In this document: positions 36,390 to 50,495 of the stretch, in pieces
Layout of the letters: every line of letters begins with the position of its first letter
Position numbering within the stretch: position 1 is the stretch's first letter
Assembly (NCBI GenBank): GCA_921293015.1
Contig: OV121092.1
Span: 31,937,764 to 32,001,763, forward strand
DNA length: 64,000 nt
Direction of reading: 5' to 3'
DNA from: Phorcus lineatus
Lineage: Eukaryota > Mollusca > Gastropoda > Trochida > Trochidae
Translations under genes and position numbers: made by a program
The notes under the pieces: model-generated
The model's input: only the letters and a program-made list of their open reading frames with translations
The model's database searches: none
Told to the model about the DNA's origin: nothing

Positions 36390-36781
36390 CTTAACATCTT
36401 AACTATTCATGTCCAAATGACATATATCTCACAAATACTGGTTTTCCATGAAAATCTAAAATCAGCCTTATAAATGCACAGATCTCACGTCCAATAAACA
36501 TAGGTACAAGTTATATAACAAAACAAACACTATCAACCCCTAACTGCCCTCCTGGCTGTTGTAGATAAGTCTCAAAAATTACGTTTGACTATTTGCCGTG
36601 CGCTACTCTCCGGTTTTCGATCATAAGTGCAATGTTCTACCTTTTACTATTGTCACTGTAAAAAAACAACCAGCTTTACAACGTGTATTTTTGGTAACAG
36701 TCGATACTTCGCGATCCAATGACACCATTGTTTACGTTTGGCATATATATGTCTCCAACAACTCACAGAGTGGCTCTTTAA
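36390..36781. mobile_element. Truncated inverted copy of the TTAA-type MITE
   Basis: Matches the 8626-9098 element in reverse orientation, ending in ACTCACAGAGTGGCTCTTTAA at the right. The outer 80 or so bases of the other end are missing. Divergence is moderate. Confidence 0.75.
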
Positions 36782-39700
36782 GGTTTCTAAAAGAGTCATA
36801 ACATGATAGATATATAACATTTGTTCTCTATACCATTCTCTTGATATTGAAATAATATTTATTAAACGGCAGTGTTTCTTTCCCACACAGTGATTTTAAT
36901 TCCATTTGTCCAAATTCAAAGTGTCAATTCCTGCAAGTTCACGTTTCATCGTGATATAACTACGATATGTCGAAAGTCGTGTTTTAGGTGTCAAAACGTC
37001 AACTAGAACATACATTATAAGTTTGACACTTGCACCAATATTTGACCAAAAGGACAATACCACGACTTTATTTTAGGTCTCGTAAAACTGAGCGTGATTT
37101 GTGTATCGATCAAGTTTGACATACCAATTAATCAAACAAGGACATAAAGTCTATTTTTACACAAAGGGCAGAGAAACATTTTTTAAATTTGAAACATCTT
37201 TTAAAATAACAGTGCGAGTAATAAGTTTCATGGGAGGTGAAGTAATGATGATAATCTCCGAATGTCTAGCGAATATGATTAGTTTAAAGCAGTTTCAATT
37301 CTTTGTTAAACACATTTATAGAAAATAGTAGTGTATTTTTAATTACCAAAAATAAAAACACCAGATTTACACATACGACTTTTTTACAATTATTTTGAAT
37401 TTCCATGAAATTACTTGCATAAATTGAAATCTAAAGCAACTGTAAAATGCAATCTAGTCCTCCAAATATGCACAAATGAAACTTTTTCATCGATACGATA
37501 AGTATCTATGAAATGATATAAATCATGAAACTTTTCTGCTATTGTTGCAGACGGACTATGTCCCTTTGAAAACGTATAATATTTAAGATTGCTCGCAGTC
37601 CCTTATAGGCAACTGCAACCGAATCCTTTAAATAATCAATAAACACGCTTTCATAGAATAGCAGAGTCTTGACTCTAAACATAATTTGGCTGTAGAGAGA
37701 ACAAACACTATGATATCCTAATGTTGGAACCTTACCTGACTGTTTATTTACATTTTAATGAAACATTGGCTCAAAGCTACCGGTTTTCGATCATGTCATG
37801 TTTCATTTTGCTGTCGTTTCTGACGTAATGGATGGAAATTTTCTACTAACCTATTTGATCTACAGAATAGTATGTCTTGGTTAGTATTTATGACATTTAT
37901 TTCACCAAATTTTACCCAAAGTTCCAATTGTGTCCACAATATGGCCCCGAGACAAATTCGAATTGTTGGCAAATCTCAACACAATTTTCATTGGCTCGGA
38001 CAGATGCCTCTGATAGCAAAATAATTTTGATGGTTAATAAACACCAGTACGTAAGATTAATGGCTAGTCTCTATCTTAAATCGAATCAAAATCAATATCA
38101 TGAATAAATAAAAAGAAACGTTAAGATTTTAGGGACTTGTTGCACATCTCATGGCCTAGTGTAAGAGGGAACCTGTGAATGCTGAAACCTCAGCATATTT
38201 ATCACATTATTCCTATATAAAAGATCCATTCTAGTGTGAAAGATATCTCTATAAACTTAACAATAGAAAATTGGTCAGATCGATGTGTTAATTTCGTATA
38301 TCTCTCCGTGGTTAATCCGAGTTAATCATCAACGTAAAGAATATTGATGTTATTTCTAATACACATTCTTTCTGTTTATATTCTGACCATAATGCCTTTG
38401 AAAATATATTCCATGATTTCTTTGAATATAATATATATGCTAAGCTAAGCTAAGATATGATTAAACTCCGTAGATCTTTCTAAATATTCAAATTGAGAGC
38501 ATTGTAATACCGGTCATGTAACGATAATTATACCTTTTATATTACAACTGTACAATTGGCAACGTGGCCTGCCGTGCTGCAATAAAGATGTATGTAGAGT
38601 AAACCTGTGACAATAAACTGTTGGTTTGATCGTTTTCTCGACAGATTAGCTAAATATGAAGGTTTCTGCAGCCAAATTTGATCAGATTAGCTTTTCAAAA
38701 GTAAATTTTTTAACCTTCAACCAAATTATTATTAACCAAGGCATGAAAAATTATGAATATTTAATTGCAGTTGCCTGTTAACCAAAATTACTCGATTTCA
38801 TTATGAGTTTCCATCTTGCAAGTAATACACCATGTTACAGAAAATTATTTTAGCTTTCAATATATCTTTGTCTGAACCATTTTCAAGGGCACATATTTCC
38901 ATAACAAAGAGGCCAAACATATTTTTGATAGAAAAACAAGACTGTAAATGGCACAATATTAGTGTTTATTATCCATCTCCACAATCATGGTTAATAATTC
39001 ATTTCAATCCTCACATTTGGGCAAGAACCTGTACGAAGAACATATAGGGTACCAACGATATTGAACAATATATGATATTTTGAAACATTTTAAAATAATT
39101 AAAAAAGTTATCTTCAAAATTTCATATTTCATTTTTATTTTCATTTTTACAATCGCAATGATGACCCACCTTCCGCATGCCACATCATGTTTCTGTGTCA
39201 GTCACATCATTGACATATTAAATAATGAGTTGAATGTTAGATTTGATATACATATTAATTAATAATGTATTTTTTCGCATGAAGATAGATGTATCCGCAG
39301 GCTTGTCCTCGGTTGGTGCGGTCTACAAAGACGAGATCTTAATGTTAGAGAAATTAATCGAAAGATCATGGTAAGTTACTTTTGATTTAAAGTTCACAGT
39401 GCGGTCGGTTACTTGTTGAAAAACATGATAGCAATTGGAGATGTTAGGATCGTATATGAGAGAAACTACCATGTAATTTTTATACGTTTTGTAGCAAAAA
39501 ATTTAGTCTGTGATTGTTTTCAATGGAAATCACAAATATGCTTTATTTTTGTGAATTTAACTTAGTCTGATTTGAAAAGAGTGTTCATATAGAATTGCCT
39601 AAAATCCACGTTCCACTCCATTACATTTTTTCCTCTCAAGATCCCTAAAATGGGAGAAATTACATAATAATTGCTACACAACGTATTATGTCAGCTATTT

Positions 39701-40523
39701 ACCAACTGTTAAGTCTTTGTTATTAATACGTTAGTTTCTCAAATAGTATTTCAAAGCTCATACGTTCTTTATAACCGGTTTTGAATTCAAGTGTGCTTAC
39801 AGCATGAAATTAGGTGGGGGTCAGTTATAACAGAGGTAAAAATTGCCTCAAAGTGGACATTAAATGGACTACTTTCTTGAACGATTTTGTTCTTCTCAGT
39901 AAAGAATCAACTGCATTATCCACACTATTCAAAATGTTTTGAAAGCATAGATTCTTAAGAAATATCTTGCAATAAATAAGAGATTTTAAGTTCAATTGGC
40001 AGTGTATCCACAAAACTGCCCCTACATTGGTCCTTGTGCATGTGCTGAAAAAAAGCAAACCATAATTAAAAAAGTGTCTTATTATTTCCTCAATCGCATA
40101 TGGTACTTGTTTTATTAAGGTCGTTTTACAGTCATATGTTGGACAGCCGAAATTTATTATTTTTATGTAAAACAAAGGTGGAAGATTATTTGATAGGTAT
40201 ATACATTGATGTTATTATTAGCTTGCATGTAAAAATGATTTGTTAATCCAGAAAATCCGCTCTGCGTGCGGGGATACATTTTGTTAAGAAAAGAAAATGA
40301 TTATATGAAATATAAGTGTTTTAGAAATGAATTTAAAATGTAAAGCATGCAAGAAATTAAGATAACGTCGTCATTGCGATTTTTCATGTAATAAATTATT
40401 TTAAACCTATTCATGATTAAATCGTCAACAATAATGTCCGAAATTAGAAAACAGTTTCACCGGCCTCATTACAATTTTGACATAATTATATAACATGTAT
40501 ATCACAAAGGGCTACAGGACATA
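36782..40523. other. 3' flank of G7, no gene seen
   Basis: AT-rich DNA. Near 37775-37815 a short piece (CCGGTTTTCGATCATGTC) belongs to the TTAA-element family. A GCTAA run lies near 38440. No exon recognised on either strand. Confidence 0.4.
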
Positions 40524-41488
40524 TTAAGAAATACGGCGATAGAAGTTTGCTCCTTGCCAGAATGCGTCATACAATTGTCTTGAAGGTTGCTGCATTTGCA
40601 TTGGCTGCGCATATACAGGGGCTTGTCCATTACCTTCGTATTCGGCGTTACCATTGCCCCCTTCCATTGGTTCCTGTTGTTCTACAGGTGGGGGTGTGGC
40701 GTCCCATTTGAATCCCCCAGTAACTTTAATAGTCAGGGGGTCAACTGGGGCAGCGGGTGCTACAGCCCCTTCTGCTGGTGCTGTTGTTGGTTCAGCTGTT
40801 GGAATAGGAGTTGTTGTGGTCGTTGTTGTTGATGTTGTTCCTTGAGGAATAGTTGGTCGGTATAATTGTGATTGATTTGTCTGTGGTCGAGGCTGTTGAT
40901 ATTGATTGTTACGGTATTGGGGTTGTTGTGGTCTTCTGTATTGCTGTTGCCGCTGTTGTGGATAATAATATGTTTGACGTTGTTGTGTTGCTGGGCGTTG
41001 TTGTGAACGTTGCTGTGGCGTTTGAGGTGCTGGATATTGTGGTTGACCATTGAAAGGTTGTCTATAGTATCTTTGATAACCGGTTTGAGAATTGTACTGA
41101 CGTTGTTGGGTCGTCTGATATGAAGGCCTTTGTTGATATTGGTAGTTGTTCTGTCGAGGTTGATAATTGTATGGAGAGGAGGGGTAGCTGGAAGATGCCG
41201 ATTTCTGAGGATAACCTCTTTTGTATTCTACAGGTTTCTGACGGTAGTATGTCGGTTGATTTTGCCCTTGGGGTCTATATTGTTGTTGTTGTTGACGATA
41301 TGGCTGATATCGGGCCTGGTAAGTCTGCTGCTGTTGCTGCTTTGGTGGCTGTTGCTGATAAAGTTGTTGTGATGCTGGGTATCCCTGTCGGGACTGATAC
41401 TGCGTCGGGTACTGCTGCCGTCGGTAGGACGGGTGGATATACTTGCTAGGTATCGACTGTTGATAAGGAACGTATGCTAGAGCGGCAA
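40524..41488 (-). CDS. G7 main exon: secreted Gln/Tyr/Pro-rich protein
   Basis: Final exon of G7, 320 residues plus a split Val codon. The acceptor CATGTTTTCAG ends at 41489, so the long frame upstream to 41615 is intron. Order: AALAYVPYQQSIPSKYIHPS; about 200 residues dominated by Gln, Tyr, Arg, Pro and Ser (runs such as QQQQQTYQARYQPYRQQQQQ); a Thr run (TTSTTTTTTTPIPTAEPTT); an Ala/Pro-rich stretch; a short folded-looking segment ITVKV-like (LTIKVTGGFKWDATPPP); an acidic/Gly patch; and the end LYDAFWQGANFYRRIS. It lacks the DxFD tail of its neighbours. The composition resembles Gln-rich structural proteins of shell, byssus or cuticle; that is a comparison of composition, not homology. CAA/CAG runs make it prone to length change. 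Confidence 0.8.
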
Positions 41489-41930
41489 CTGAAAACATGT
41501 ATGAAATAGACAATACGTTATGCATTGGGCTGAAAGGGTTAATATACTTGTTGAAACATTTATAATATAGTTTGTTGTATAATTTTTTTCTCTTTACATG
41601 AATATGACATAACATGCATGAACCCTGAACATGTCATCTGCCTCTTAAAATTTCTAACTTACGACCTTTCCTGTTTAGTACTAAACTGATTGAACCAATA
41701 CAGTAGACACGTATCAAAAGTTTGTTTTGATTACATAAGAGATAGTATGAAACTTTTTCATGTACATTCATGTATATTATGGGGTCCGACTTGGATCCGC
41801 CACCGACAGCAATGTTAAATTTGTATGACATCACTACAGTCATGATGTCAAATGATTGTGATTTTCTCATGTCACAATATTGATATCGCCGTCACAGTCG
41901 AAAACATGTCGCGGGAATGTTTCTGCTTAC

Positions 41931-42089
41931 CTGATCGGCAGTTATGCGTAATCGATTTGGACGAGTTAGCCGAACATTTTAGAATGGTTTCATCAATCGG
42001 ACACACCTCAACAGGTTTATAGTAAAATAGTTTTTGTAACCATTCTTTATACGCAGACATACCACAAGCAATGAAAGTTGTGAAGGGCA
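41931..42089 (-). CDS. Possible extra G7 exon with four Cys
   Basis: A 159-base block with acceptor GTTTAG (ending 42090) and donor ATCAG|GTAAGC, phase 1 at both ends, so it could be included between the G7 signal and main exons without breaking the frame. It codes PFTTFIACGMSAYKEW, LQKLFYYKPVEVCPID, ETILKCSANSSKSITHNC and RS: Cys spacing C-x20-C-x7-C-x11-C. If included, G7 is 394 rather than 341 residues. The acceptor's pyrimidine tract is weak. It may be an optional or relic exon. Confidence 0.4.
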
Positions 42090-45000
42090 CTAAACTATTC
42101 GATTATAATATTTTCTTTCACCAAATCCAAATTTGTTAGGTGATGATTATTCAGCCACTCTTGAGTGAGTGAATGATAATATTTGATAACTTCGTAGTGT
42201 GTGCTACAAGGATCTTCTTGAATGAATGACATCATTAGATAATCTAGGAATCAGACAAGGTTGCATTATTAATTCATTAGTTTTATTTTCATAAGAGACA
42301 TTAAGTATTCGCTGAGAGTACTGATCATGCATAAACAGATTTAATCATCAATAGAATCGTTTTAAAAGGATTGGAGGTCTGAAAGAATAATCAACTGAAC
42401 AGATAATATACATACATTCCATGCACTACCAATGTCTTTTCTTCACACATAGCCACGTCAACACCCAAAAGAACAGAACTTTCATATTTTCAATTCAATA
42501 CATGGAACGGTTATCAAAATAATAAATCAGGAAACGTTTCTCGTTTTAACTCAATATAAATAAAGTTTCTATAACTGTTGTAATGAGCTTAATAGAAATA
42601 AGTAAAATTTAAATTTACTTATTTCTAAAATTTAAATTCAAAATGGCCATGAAGATTACCTTTCATTCATATTAACTTGTCCTTTTTAACTGTGTGCATA
42701 CTATCATAATACTTACTTTTCTGACAAATGACTTAGCAACTGCAAGAGAGACATTCTCATGGTTGACAGATTGTTATTCTCTATCATAACGAAGTAAGTA
42801 ATGAATTTTAAAAAAAATTAATGCTGACATGTGAAAAAATAATTTCACATAAAACCACCAACATTTGCTGAACAAAAGTTTGTTACACTGCTGTTCATTT
42901 CATTTGTAAAAACCTTATTTTGAAAGTTTTGAGCAATTTACAGACACAACTGGAAAGATATGATAATTATCAAGATCATTGTGATTGTTTTCAATGATTT
43001 GATACTAATCAATTAATATTCATTTTCTTGCAGGGGTTTGTAATCTCAATTCGTCCATGATGTTCTTATTCTTATGATATAAATCTTTACCAAATGTGTA
43101 TATGATATTTTTTCAAAGGTGGTTTATCACATCCAATCTAGTTCAAGATTTTATCCTCTTCTTACAGGCAATTGCTAGCCAAAAAATCATTGTTTTATGC
43201 ATGTATTAAATCTTTAAGCCACATATCATAATATCCTTAGTATCATTATTAATTTAATTAAGTCAAAAACCTCAAATTATCAAACCAATTATGAAAACAA
43301 ATAGTATAGACCTAGATTTTTCGTTAAAACACTTATACTATCAACATACATTCTTTAAAACATGTTTGAGCGTCGCTTAAGATAAACAATGAGACGTTGT
43401 TCTTTAAAACCACACTTGACTTCATTCGTAAAATTTTTTTTGAATTCCAACAGTTATCAAAAAGCGCACTATCCATCATTTCCTACAGTATTATTTGGAG
43501 AAGGATTAGATGAAGTACAAGGGAAGTTCACGCCAGCCTACTTAATAATGTTTATTGCAGGAAATATGTGTCTCTTATACAGCCTAGTGACAAATATATT
43601 TTGCGGAGGAATGTTTTTATACCCTGAACTTTATAACGGCATAGGAAATATATTTTGCGGAGGAATGCTTTCATGAGCTAAGACTTATAATACCACAGTG
43701 TGCATTTATAACAGAAAAAGTGTTTTTATTTTCCAATTATACCTAACCTTTGGTTTGCTAGGTTGTATTTTTTGTTTAACTTCAACATTTCCATTATCTC
43801 TGTACACAAATGTCAAATGCCATGTCTTTGAATTTATTCATGCAGACATTATCTTTTTTATGTCCATTTTAAACAAAGCAAGGAAGTGCTTTCAATCATT
43901 CGTATAACAATTATGATTGTAAATTTCTTTTTCTTTTCAATATACCTATCCATGGCATATATGCGATTTTTTCTTTACGTTGAATTCCTTTTAAAGTTTT
44001 AATACGAAATTGAGGTTTTCAAATCATCTGTTTTCTTTTGTTATGGCTTTTTGTAAAGGTAACGTACGTATATTTTTATCATGTGATAACGAATTTAAGA
44101 TAAGGTATCTATATATTTACAAAAGCTACTCCCATTTAAAAAACACTTTAAACATTATGTATTATATATATAAACGTTGATTTACATAAGATAAAAAAAT
44201 AAAGGTACGAAGGAAGTCTGAGAATGTATAACCTATAGATACTAATGTAATTGGAATATGGATATGTGGACATGTAAGAGTGGCTGAAATACTCTACAAT
44301 AAAAGTTAAGGGCCATCCTAATTTCCAATATTAGGATATTTTATAATTGATAATATCATTCAAATGATGCTTCAATATTGACTTTAGGGTGGAAAGGACT
44401 GACAGAACTTTTAATTTTTGTCGATATGAGATGTTCAAATTATTTAAGATTTACATGTAAATGTATTAGGTTTCTTCACCTAAAAGAAGGAGAAAGTTAC
44501 ATTATAACAAATGTTACTAAGGGTCAAATGAAACATCCCATTGTTTATTTTCAGGGAAGTAAAAAATGGAGAGATTCTCAGTAAAAATGAAATATTAGTA
44601 GATTGTTTTGACTTCGTTCAGTGTACAATGCATTTCGAATGTCAACTATGACTGGTATCGAATAATTTGAATATAATGAAAAAAACTACAATGGCTTAGT
44701 CAAAAGATAATCATCAATTTGGACTCGAAACGTGTTTTCATTATTCAAAGAATAAGCTGAAAGACCATAAATAGTTTAATGACAATGTAAAACAATCGTT
44801 AATGTGACAAAAGTTAAGAATTATATTTACTGTGAGAGCTTTGTAAACTTTTTACAAACTAATTTAAACTTTTCTTATATTGCTTCCTTCTAACTAACGT
44901 AAGGGACTTTGATTTCGATTCGGAGGATGGCAGATTTGACACCATGTTGATTTGTTAACAAATGTAATCTGAAAACTCTATAATGAAGATTATGTTCATG

Positions 45001-45064
45001 GAATTAACATCTCAACACATTATTAATTTCTTGAATTAACATCTCAACACATTATTAATTTCTT
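45001..45064. repeat. 32-bp direct tandem duplication
   Basis: GAATTAACATCTCAACACAT and the following TATTAATTTCTT occur twice without a spacer, and the copies are identical. Confidence 0.9.
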
Positions 45065-45364
45065 TTTATTTCGGTCAAAAACACATAAATGTACTTCAAT
45101 TAATGATATCAATATATCGATTGCTTCTGTTCTTTGCTGTAAAGTATCTTCGATGCGAAGAATGCGATACTTATATAACGGACAAAAACCAGCATCAACA
45201 AGTCACACTAGTACTTAATAATAAGTTCGTAACCAACCGCTATACCATTAGCAACCCAATGTATAAGTTATCCTGCTGATCACTATGTTGTGAAACCGGT
45301 TGGTAATGAACTTACATGAAAACCAATCTTCAGTTTGTTATTTTTAAAGTATATATTTTTAAAG

Positions 45365-45388
45365 TATATATATATATATATATATATA
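45365..45388. repeat. (TA)n microsatellite
   Basis: About 12 TA units. Confidence 0.95.
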
Positions 45389-47735
45389 AGTATTATTTAT
45401 GTAAATGGTGTTGTCATGTATGGTTTGGTGACATGACTTGGATAACTTTAAGTTTACAATGACGGGAAGGACTCTTGGAAATGGCGCATGAAGATTTGTC
45501 CAAATTGTCCAAACTGTTTTGGCTTTGGGAAGGATTTGATTTGAGGACTCAATTCGGTACCAATCATTGAAATTCAAAATGGCGTAAGTCGTATAGGTGA
45601 AGTTCGAACGTCCTGATAGAAGATTGACATTGCCATAATGACACTGTTCATTCTGACCGAGGAAATTTGTTTTTGTGGCTTATGTCATGGTCGTAATTGA
45701 TCGTGTTGCCTTTCCTGACGAATAATGTTCCATATGGTTACTGTCTATGTTATCGATTACGCAATTATCTGAGTGTATTACTGAACGAATGACACCTAAC
45801 TTATTGCCATTGTAGCAAATATGGGGATTGTATTTTTACGATTTGAATATGTCAATCGTTAAATCTTAAATGAACATGTGGCGATTGTCTTATGCCTGTT
45901 TGTTCATGTTGCTTATAACAGCGTTGAAATTTGCAAATTGGCAGACATGTTAGTGATTTTTTGTGCGGCATTTGTATACAATTGAAACTGTGGAAATATG
46001 TTAGTGGTACTATATCTTATTTGTGTATAACATGTCCATGTGACACAAGGCTGGTTGCTCCCTTGGTAAACTTTACCTTTTTGATTGTCTTAGTTGTATT
46101 AGTTACTACGACAATGGGTGAAATATTGTCGGTGTCGTTATTTTTTTCTTTTTCTGTCTGAATGATACATGCGCCAGACTGAGTGGCAACGGTCAAGGTT
46201 GACACAGTTTCTAGACAAAACGATGTTCATTGCACGTGCACATTGACGAGATTTACATTTTTACATTTGTAATTTTGCATTAATATATCTAAAGATTAAA
46301 ATTATACCATAAATATCAAGAAATTCCATATACTGTAATTTAATTTTTTGTGTGAGACGTCCTGTTCTGAAAATTTCTCCAATCATGTTAAAGGGATTTT
46401 TTTAATGAAAGAGGACACAAGTTAAAAGGGCCTAACTTAAGTGCTTTAAGGTCTAAAGAGTAAAAGCAGACTGATGTACGACATACAAATGTAACGTAAT
46501 TAATTTTAAGGAACAACTCTAACACAAATATAACATGCAAACGTTGAAATAACGGAAAGAAAAGTCGTTTTCTTGACATATACGAAGAAAGTATGTTTCG
46601 CACGTTCTGATATGTGACTGTAATTTTTATTCTGAATCTTTACAAAAAACATCACAACACTAATTTAGCACTTGATGTTTCAAAGTTTTCATACATCAAC
46701 AGTCATATTAACATTCACATTTGATAAAAAAGTTATAAACGACGACAAAATCGTATATAATTTTAAGCTCATTTTTACGTAGACACAATGCTGCCTTCCT
46801 GAACTGTACAATATGAATTATCAAAAGGGAATAGTTAAAATCTTAGAATGTGAGGGATGTTTGATATGGTTGAGAAAGTTAGATCATTGGAAGTAATGTG
46901 TTTGTTAAAAGGTCATTAATTAGTGTCTTGTCCTATAGCGAAACTTATTATTAGTGAACTGTGTCAGATACCTTATACATCGAATTACTTAATAATCTCT
47001 ACGTAACCAGCCTGTCAAATAAGAATTTGTCAACAAATGAGAAAGTGAGACAGGAATGCTAATATTAGCCTGAACACAAAAACCGTTCCTTACTTGAAAA
47101 GCTAACCCAAACTTGAGTAATCATACAGGTACATATATGCGTGGCACATTCAATTAACAACTATAACAATTTTCACATGTTGTGAGAACGAACTGAACTT
47201 TCCATTGAGGCTTCACCGTGAAGAAAAGTATATTAAGTGTATCACTTTGAAAGGCAAATGCTCATGAATTCAAGAACACTGCGAGGAATTTGTATTTTAA
47301 ACCTAACGGAATTCTTCTTTGGTAATGCTAATTCGCTATATTTACCTTGTTCAATAATTTTTTACTGATACATTATGATTTACACAGAATAAGAATCTGA
47401 TTGTTGATTCAGAAATGCAGTACTGTAACTGATATTTGAGCCAGTATTGTTGTACAAATAAATGACCTTAGTATTGCAGTACAACTAATTCAATTCGGAA
47501 TAATTAAAGATGTACAATTGATTTACTTAGGACTCAGTAATGCTGCCTACAATATTGTCCTAGGAATCTGCAACGCAGTCAAATTTATTGATTTAAAAAT
47601 TAATAATGCAATTAAAAAAACAATGACTGAGGAATAAGTAATTCACTTCAAAGGACACTTGGAATACTTTTAACACCGTATAGAGTATAAGATAATTTTC
47701 AGAATATTTTATGCTTGCAAGATTGTTTAGTTTAC

Positions 47736-47796
47736 CTGAGTTATACGTAAATCCATAAATAATGAGGATCGTGACCGGATGACATCTTTTCGTCAT
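47736..47796 (-). CDS. G7 signal-peptide exon
   Basis: Exon 47736-47815. It starts MTKRCHPVTILIIYGFTY and ends NS plus one base (G). The donor is CTCAG|GTAAAC; the acceptor GTGTCTTGCAG ends at 47816, leaving 19 bases of leader before the ATG. Basic n-region and hydrophobic core. It is assigned to G7 because it is the nearest upstream signal exon with a phase-1 end. The implied intron, 5.6 to 6.2 kb, is longer than in the other genes, so the exon could instead belong to an unrecognised gene. Confidence 0.65.
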
Positions 47797-47815
47797 GGTG
47801 TGAGGAGTTTACTGT

Positions 47816-50495
47816 CTGCAAGACACAAACACATCAATTAAAAAACACCTGAGTCCGGGCAAGAACTACAAGGATAATATTTATAAGACACAGAATTCTA
47901 AAACACTCTAGATACGTAATGTTTCTAATAAAAACAGTCATTGTACATCCAAATCCATAATCACGTTACAAACTTCAGATATAGATCTCACAAACATAAT
48001 CGTTGGATAAATCTTGAACTATACACTTAAATTTTGTTTTTCAAATCAAAAGTGAAAGTTGTCTAAAATTTGAAAACTATTTAATAATAAACAATGTATT
48101 GAGTATTTGGAAGACTTTGTCATGGAAAGATATTTTTGTATCAAACTATCAAAAGAGAATCTGCCATTAAATAATGATTAAATGTGCCCTTTATCCGAAA
48201 TACCTATCGTTCAGTATGCATGCATACCTACATGTGTGTGTATTGTGTAAAGGTACCATCAATCATAAATGTACAGGATGTACAATGGACATGCTTAACC
48301 CTATGTATTAATAAATACACGTCCAGATTTAGGCATAGCAGACAGAGAACGCATTGCATCAATCACACGACTCAAGTTTAGTTCCTTCCTCCGAAAATGT
48401 TTCCGGGTCAATAGGTCATATGTTTACATTCAATGCAAAATTGTTATGATTTTGTCAACTGAATGAAGGAACGAGATAAGTAAATATTGTCAATGTTATT
48501 TATATAAAAATAATCAAATGGTTACTTGAACTAAGCAGGTACACAGGTAAAAATGTAGATGATTTTATAGTTGACAATAATACACGCGAAAAGTCTAATT
48601 TCATTTAAAGGAGAGGAAATACATAATACTTGTTAATGATACGTCAGTTTTAAACAGTAGGCTAACACAAAGGTCCGTAGCAAACGCTTTCTACCTTCAT
48701 AAAGGGTTGGACTTTTCATTTACTTTCTATTTATCTTTACTTAAGTGTTCCGAACACACAATTTTCTTAAGTAACATAATCCTTATATAAGAGCAATTCA
48801 CAAAAGATGTTGTCCACTTGCTAGTAGCTAATTCAGATACGGAATATTCAAATGATAGAATATATTAACTATTAAATATTCCATTACGACAGTGGTTACA
48901 AAGAAAACGACAAATCTAAAATGATACCTAGAAAATACCTTTTTACTCAGTTTTACATTATCGTTTTACATTATTTTCATACTCCCATTCTCGATTCTTT
49001 TTTGTATTTACGTCCTCTTGCTAGTAATATTTAGTAAACTATAAAAACCTGATATTCATATCATTGTAAATAAACTGACAATGACAGATTGTAACATAAT
49101 AACAAGAAAATACCTTGACTGTTAATTTCCATGTATAATTTCGCAATGCAAACGTCGTAACATTTCCACCACGACGCCATGAATACGGCCAAATTTTGGT
49201 TACGTACACTTCACACGTAATACAAAACAAAAATATATATAAGCAGATGATACTTTAAAAAATACCTTGAGTTGCCTCTGTCTCGTTTAATGTGCCATTC
49301 ATAGGAAACACTCACATTCTCGGGAATAAAGTCACAATGTTAGACAAGGAAAAACTGTGCTTGCGTCTGTACGATACACTGTCCAAGAGAATACACGCCC
49401 AGGGCATCTATCTGACTTGACAGTTCCTCACTTACATGAGGGACAGGTGGCAGTTACAAACAATACCTGTCCTCCAGTCGAACTTTGGTATTTATTATAT
49501 TAAAAATAACTTCATTAATTAAAGGGGCAGTATCGGTTTTACAAAGAAAGGAAAATGATCTCGCGGAAACTAAATTATTGTTAACAATCGCAACACTAGC
49601 TTTTTGATGAAGCTGTCCTTAATCAAACGTTAATGTCAAAGAACTATTGAAGTCATTTCCCTACCTTAAATGATTAAAAGGTGTTCACACTAAAATGGCT
49701 GGCAATGTCTTTTGCTTTATTCTTGATATATTTCTACGACTACAGACGAAAATAAAAGGTTAAAAGCAATAAAGAGGCTTTGATGCCGACGAATTTATTC
49801 TAATGATTTATCAATCTAACGAGAAACTCTACGTTATCTAAACTTTGACTTCATCTCAAAGTTAGAGTCTTTATTCAATAGCCAAAGCAATGGTCCAAAG
49901 GGTTGCAGACCTTCCATTCTGAGCATGTCATTTTCCAATCTTATGTAGAACTTTAAATAGAGTTGATTTTCTATGATCAGTATAATTTTAATATCAAGCT
50001 ATGGTTTATATACCCTTTTATAATTGTGTTGTTACTCGATCAAACCACCCTGAAAGAAAGTTTCTATTCATCCGATATGAAAGTTGACTATCAAACCCTT
50101 AAAGTTTCTCTTAGATGATATGTACATGTATTATGACAACTCTGACAACGTGCCCAGACAGGGGTTTTTCACTTCCGGTAAATCCTAAATCATGTCATGC
50201 TACTGGAAATTGCTGGAGGATATCTAAATGATAATTATCATATCAAACCTTCTGTTTTATGTCTGTAAAAAGAGTACGTTTTCTTACCATGTCTGTTAGT
50301 AGTCTTCATAATGGACGTTCGTGATTGACCGATTGTCTTTTCAAAGAAGTGAAACTGTTAGGCGTCAGAGACATTTGCTTTAAGTATATTTGGAAGAAAG
50401 TCCTTTTCCTTGCTGTCTTTTGATGAGCAGTAGATACCAGTTCCTTATATGTCTTATCTTTATTCAGCAAATTGTTAATTCTAAAGCTAAAACCT
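47816..50495. other. Upstream of G7, no certain gene
   Basis: A minus-strand TATATATA near 49236-49244 is followed about 125 bases later by TCAAG|GTATTTTC, a possible G7 leader exon, but the box-to-donor distance is longer than in the other genes. Nothing else supported. Confidence 0.3.

Larger units (their letters stand above)
42090..47735. other. Presumed G7 intron
   Basis: Mostly AT-rich. Contains a 32-bp direct duplication (AACATCTCAACACATTATTA, at 45001 and 45033), a short repeat of AATATATTTTGCGGAGGAAT near 43590 and 43649, and a (TA)n run at about 45365-45388. Several short frames have no coding support. A signal-like ATG exon near 42.75 kb has the wrong phase. Confidence 0.4.

Noticed and set aside
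40587..41449. Several plus-strand frames opposite G7
   Set aside because: Antisense shadows of Gln- and Thr-rich codons.
41634..41870. Minus-strand frame ending at a GTAAGT donor just upstream of G7
   Set aside because: The donor is good and phase 1, but no acceptor or convincing start was found and the hydrophobic stretch is internal.
42715..42770. Signal-like start MRMSLLQLLSHLSEK upstream of the four-Cys exon
   Set aside because: The donor leaves phase 2 and the hydrophobic core is poor; the 47.8 kb exon fits phase 1.
50285..50345. Mini exon MKTTNRH with phase-1 donor
   Set aside because: It matches the exon layout but has no hydrophobic signal and no downstream main exon of its own.
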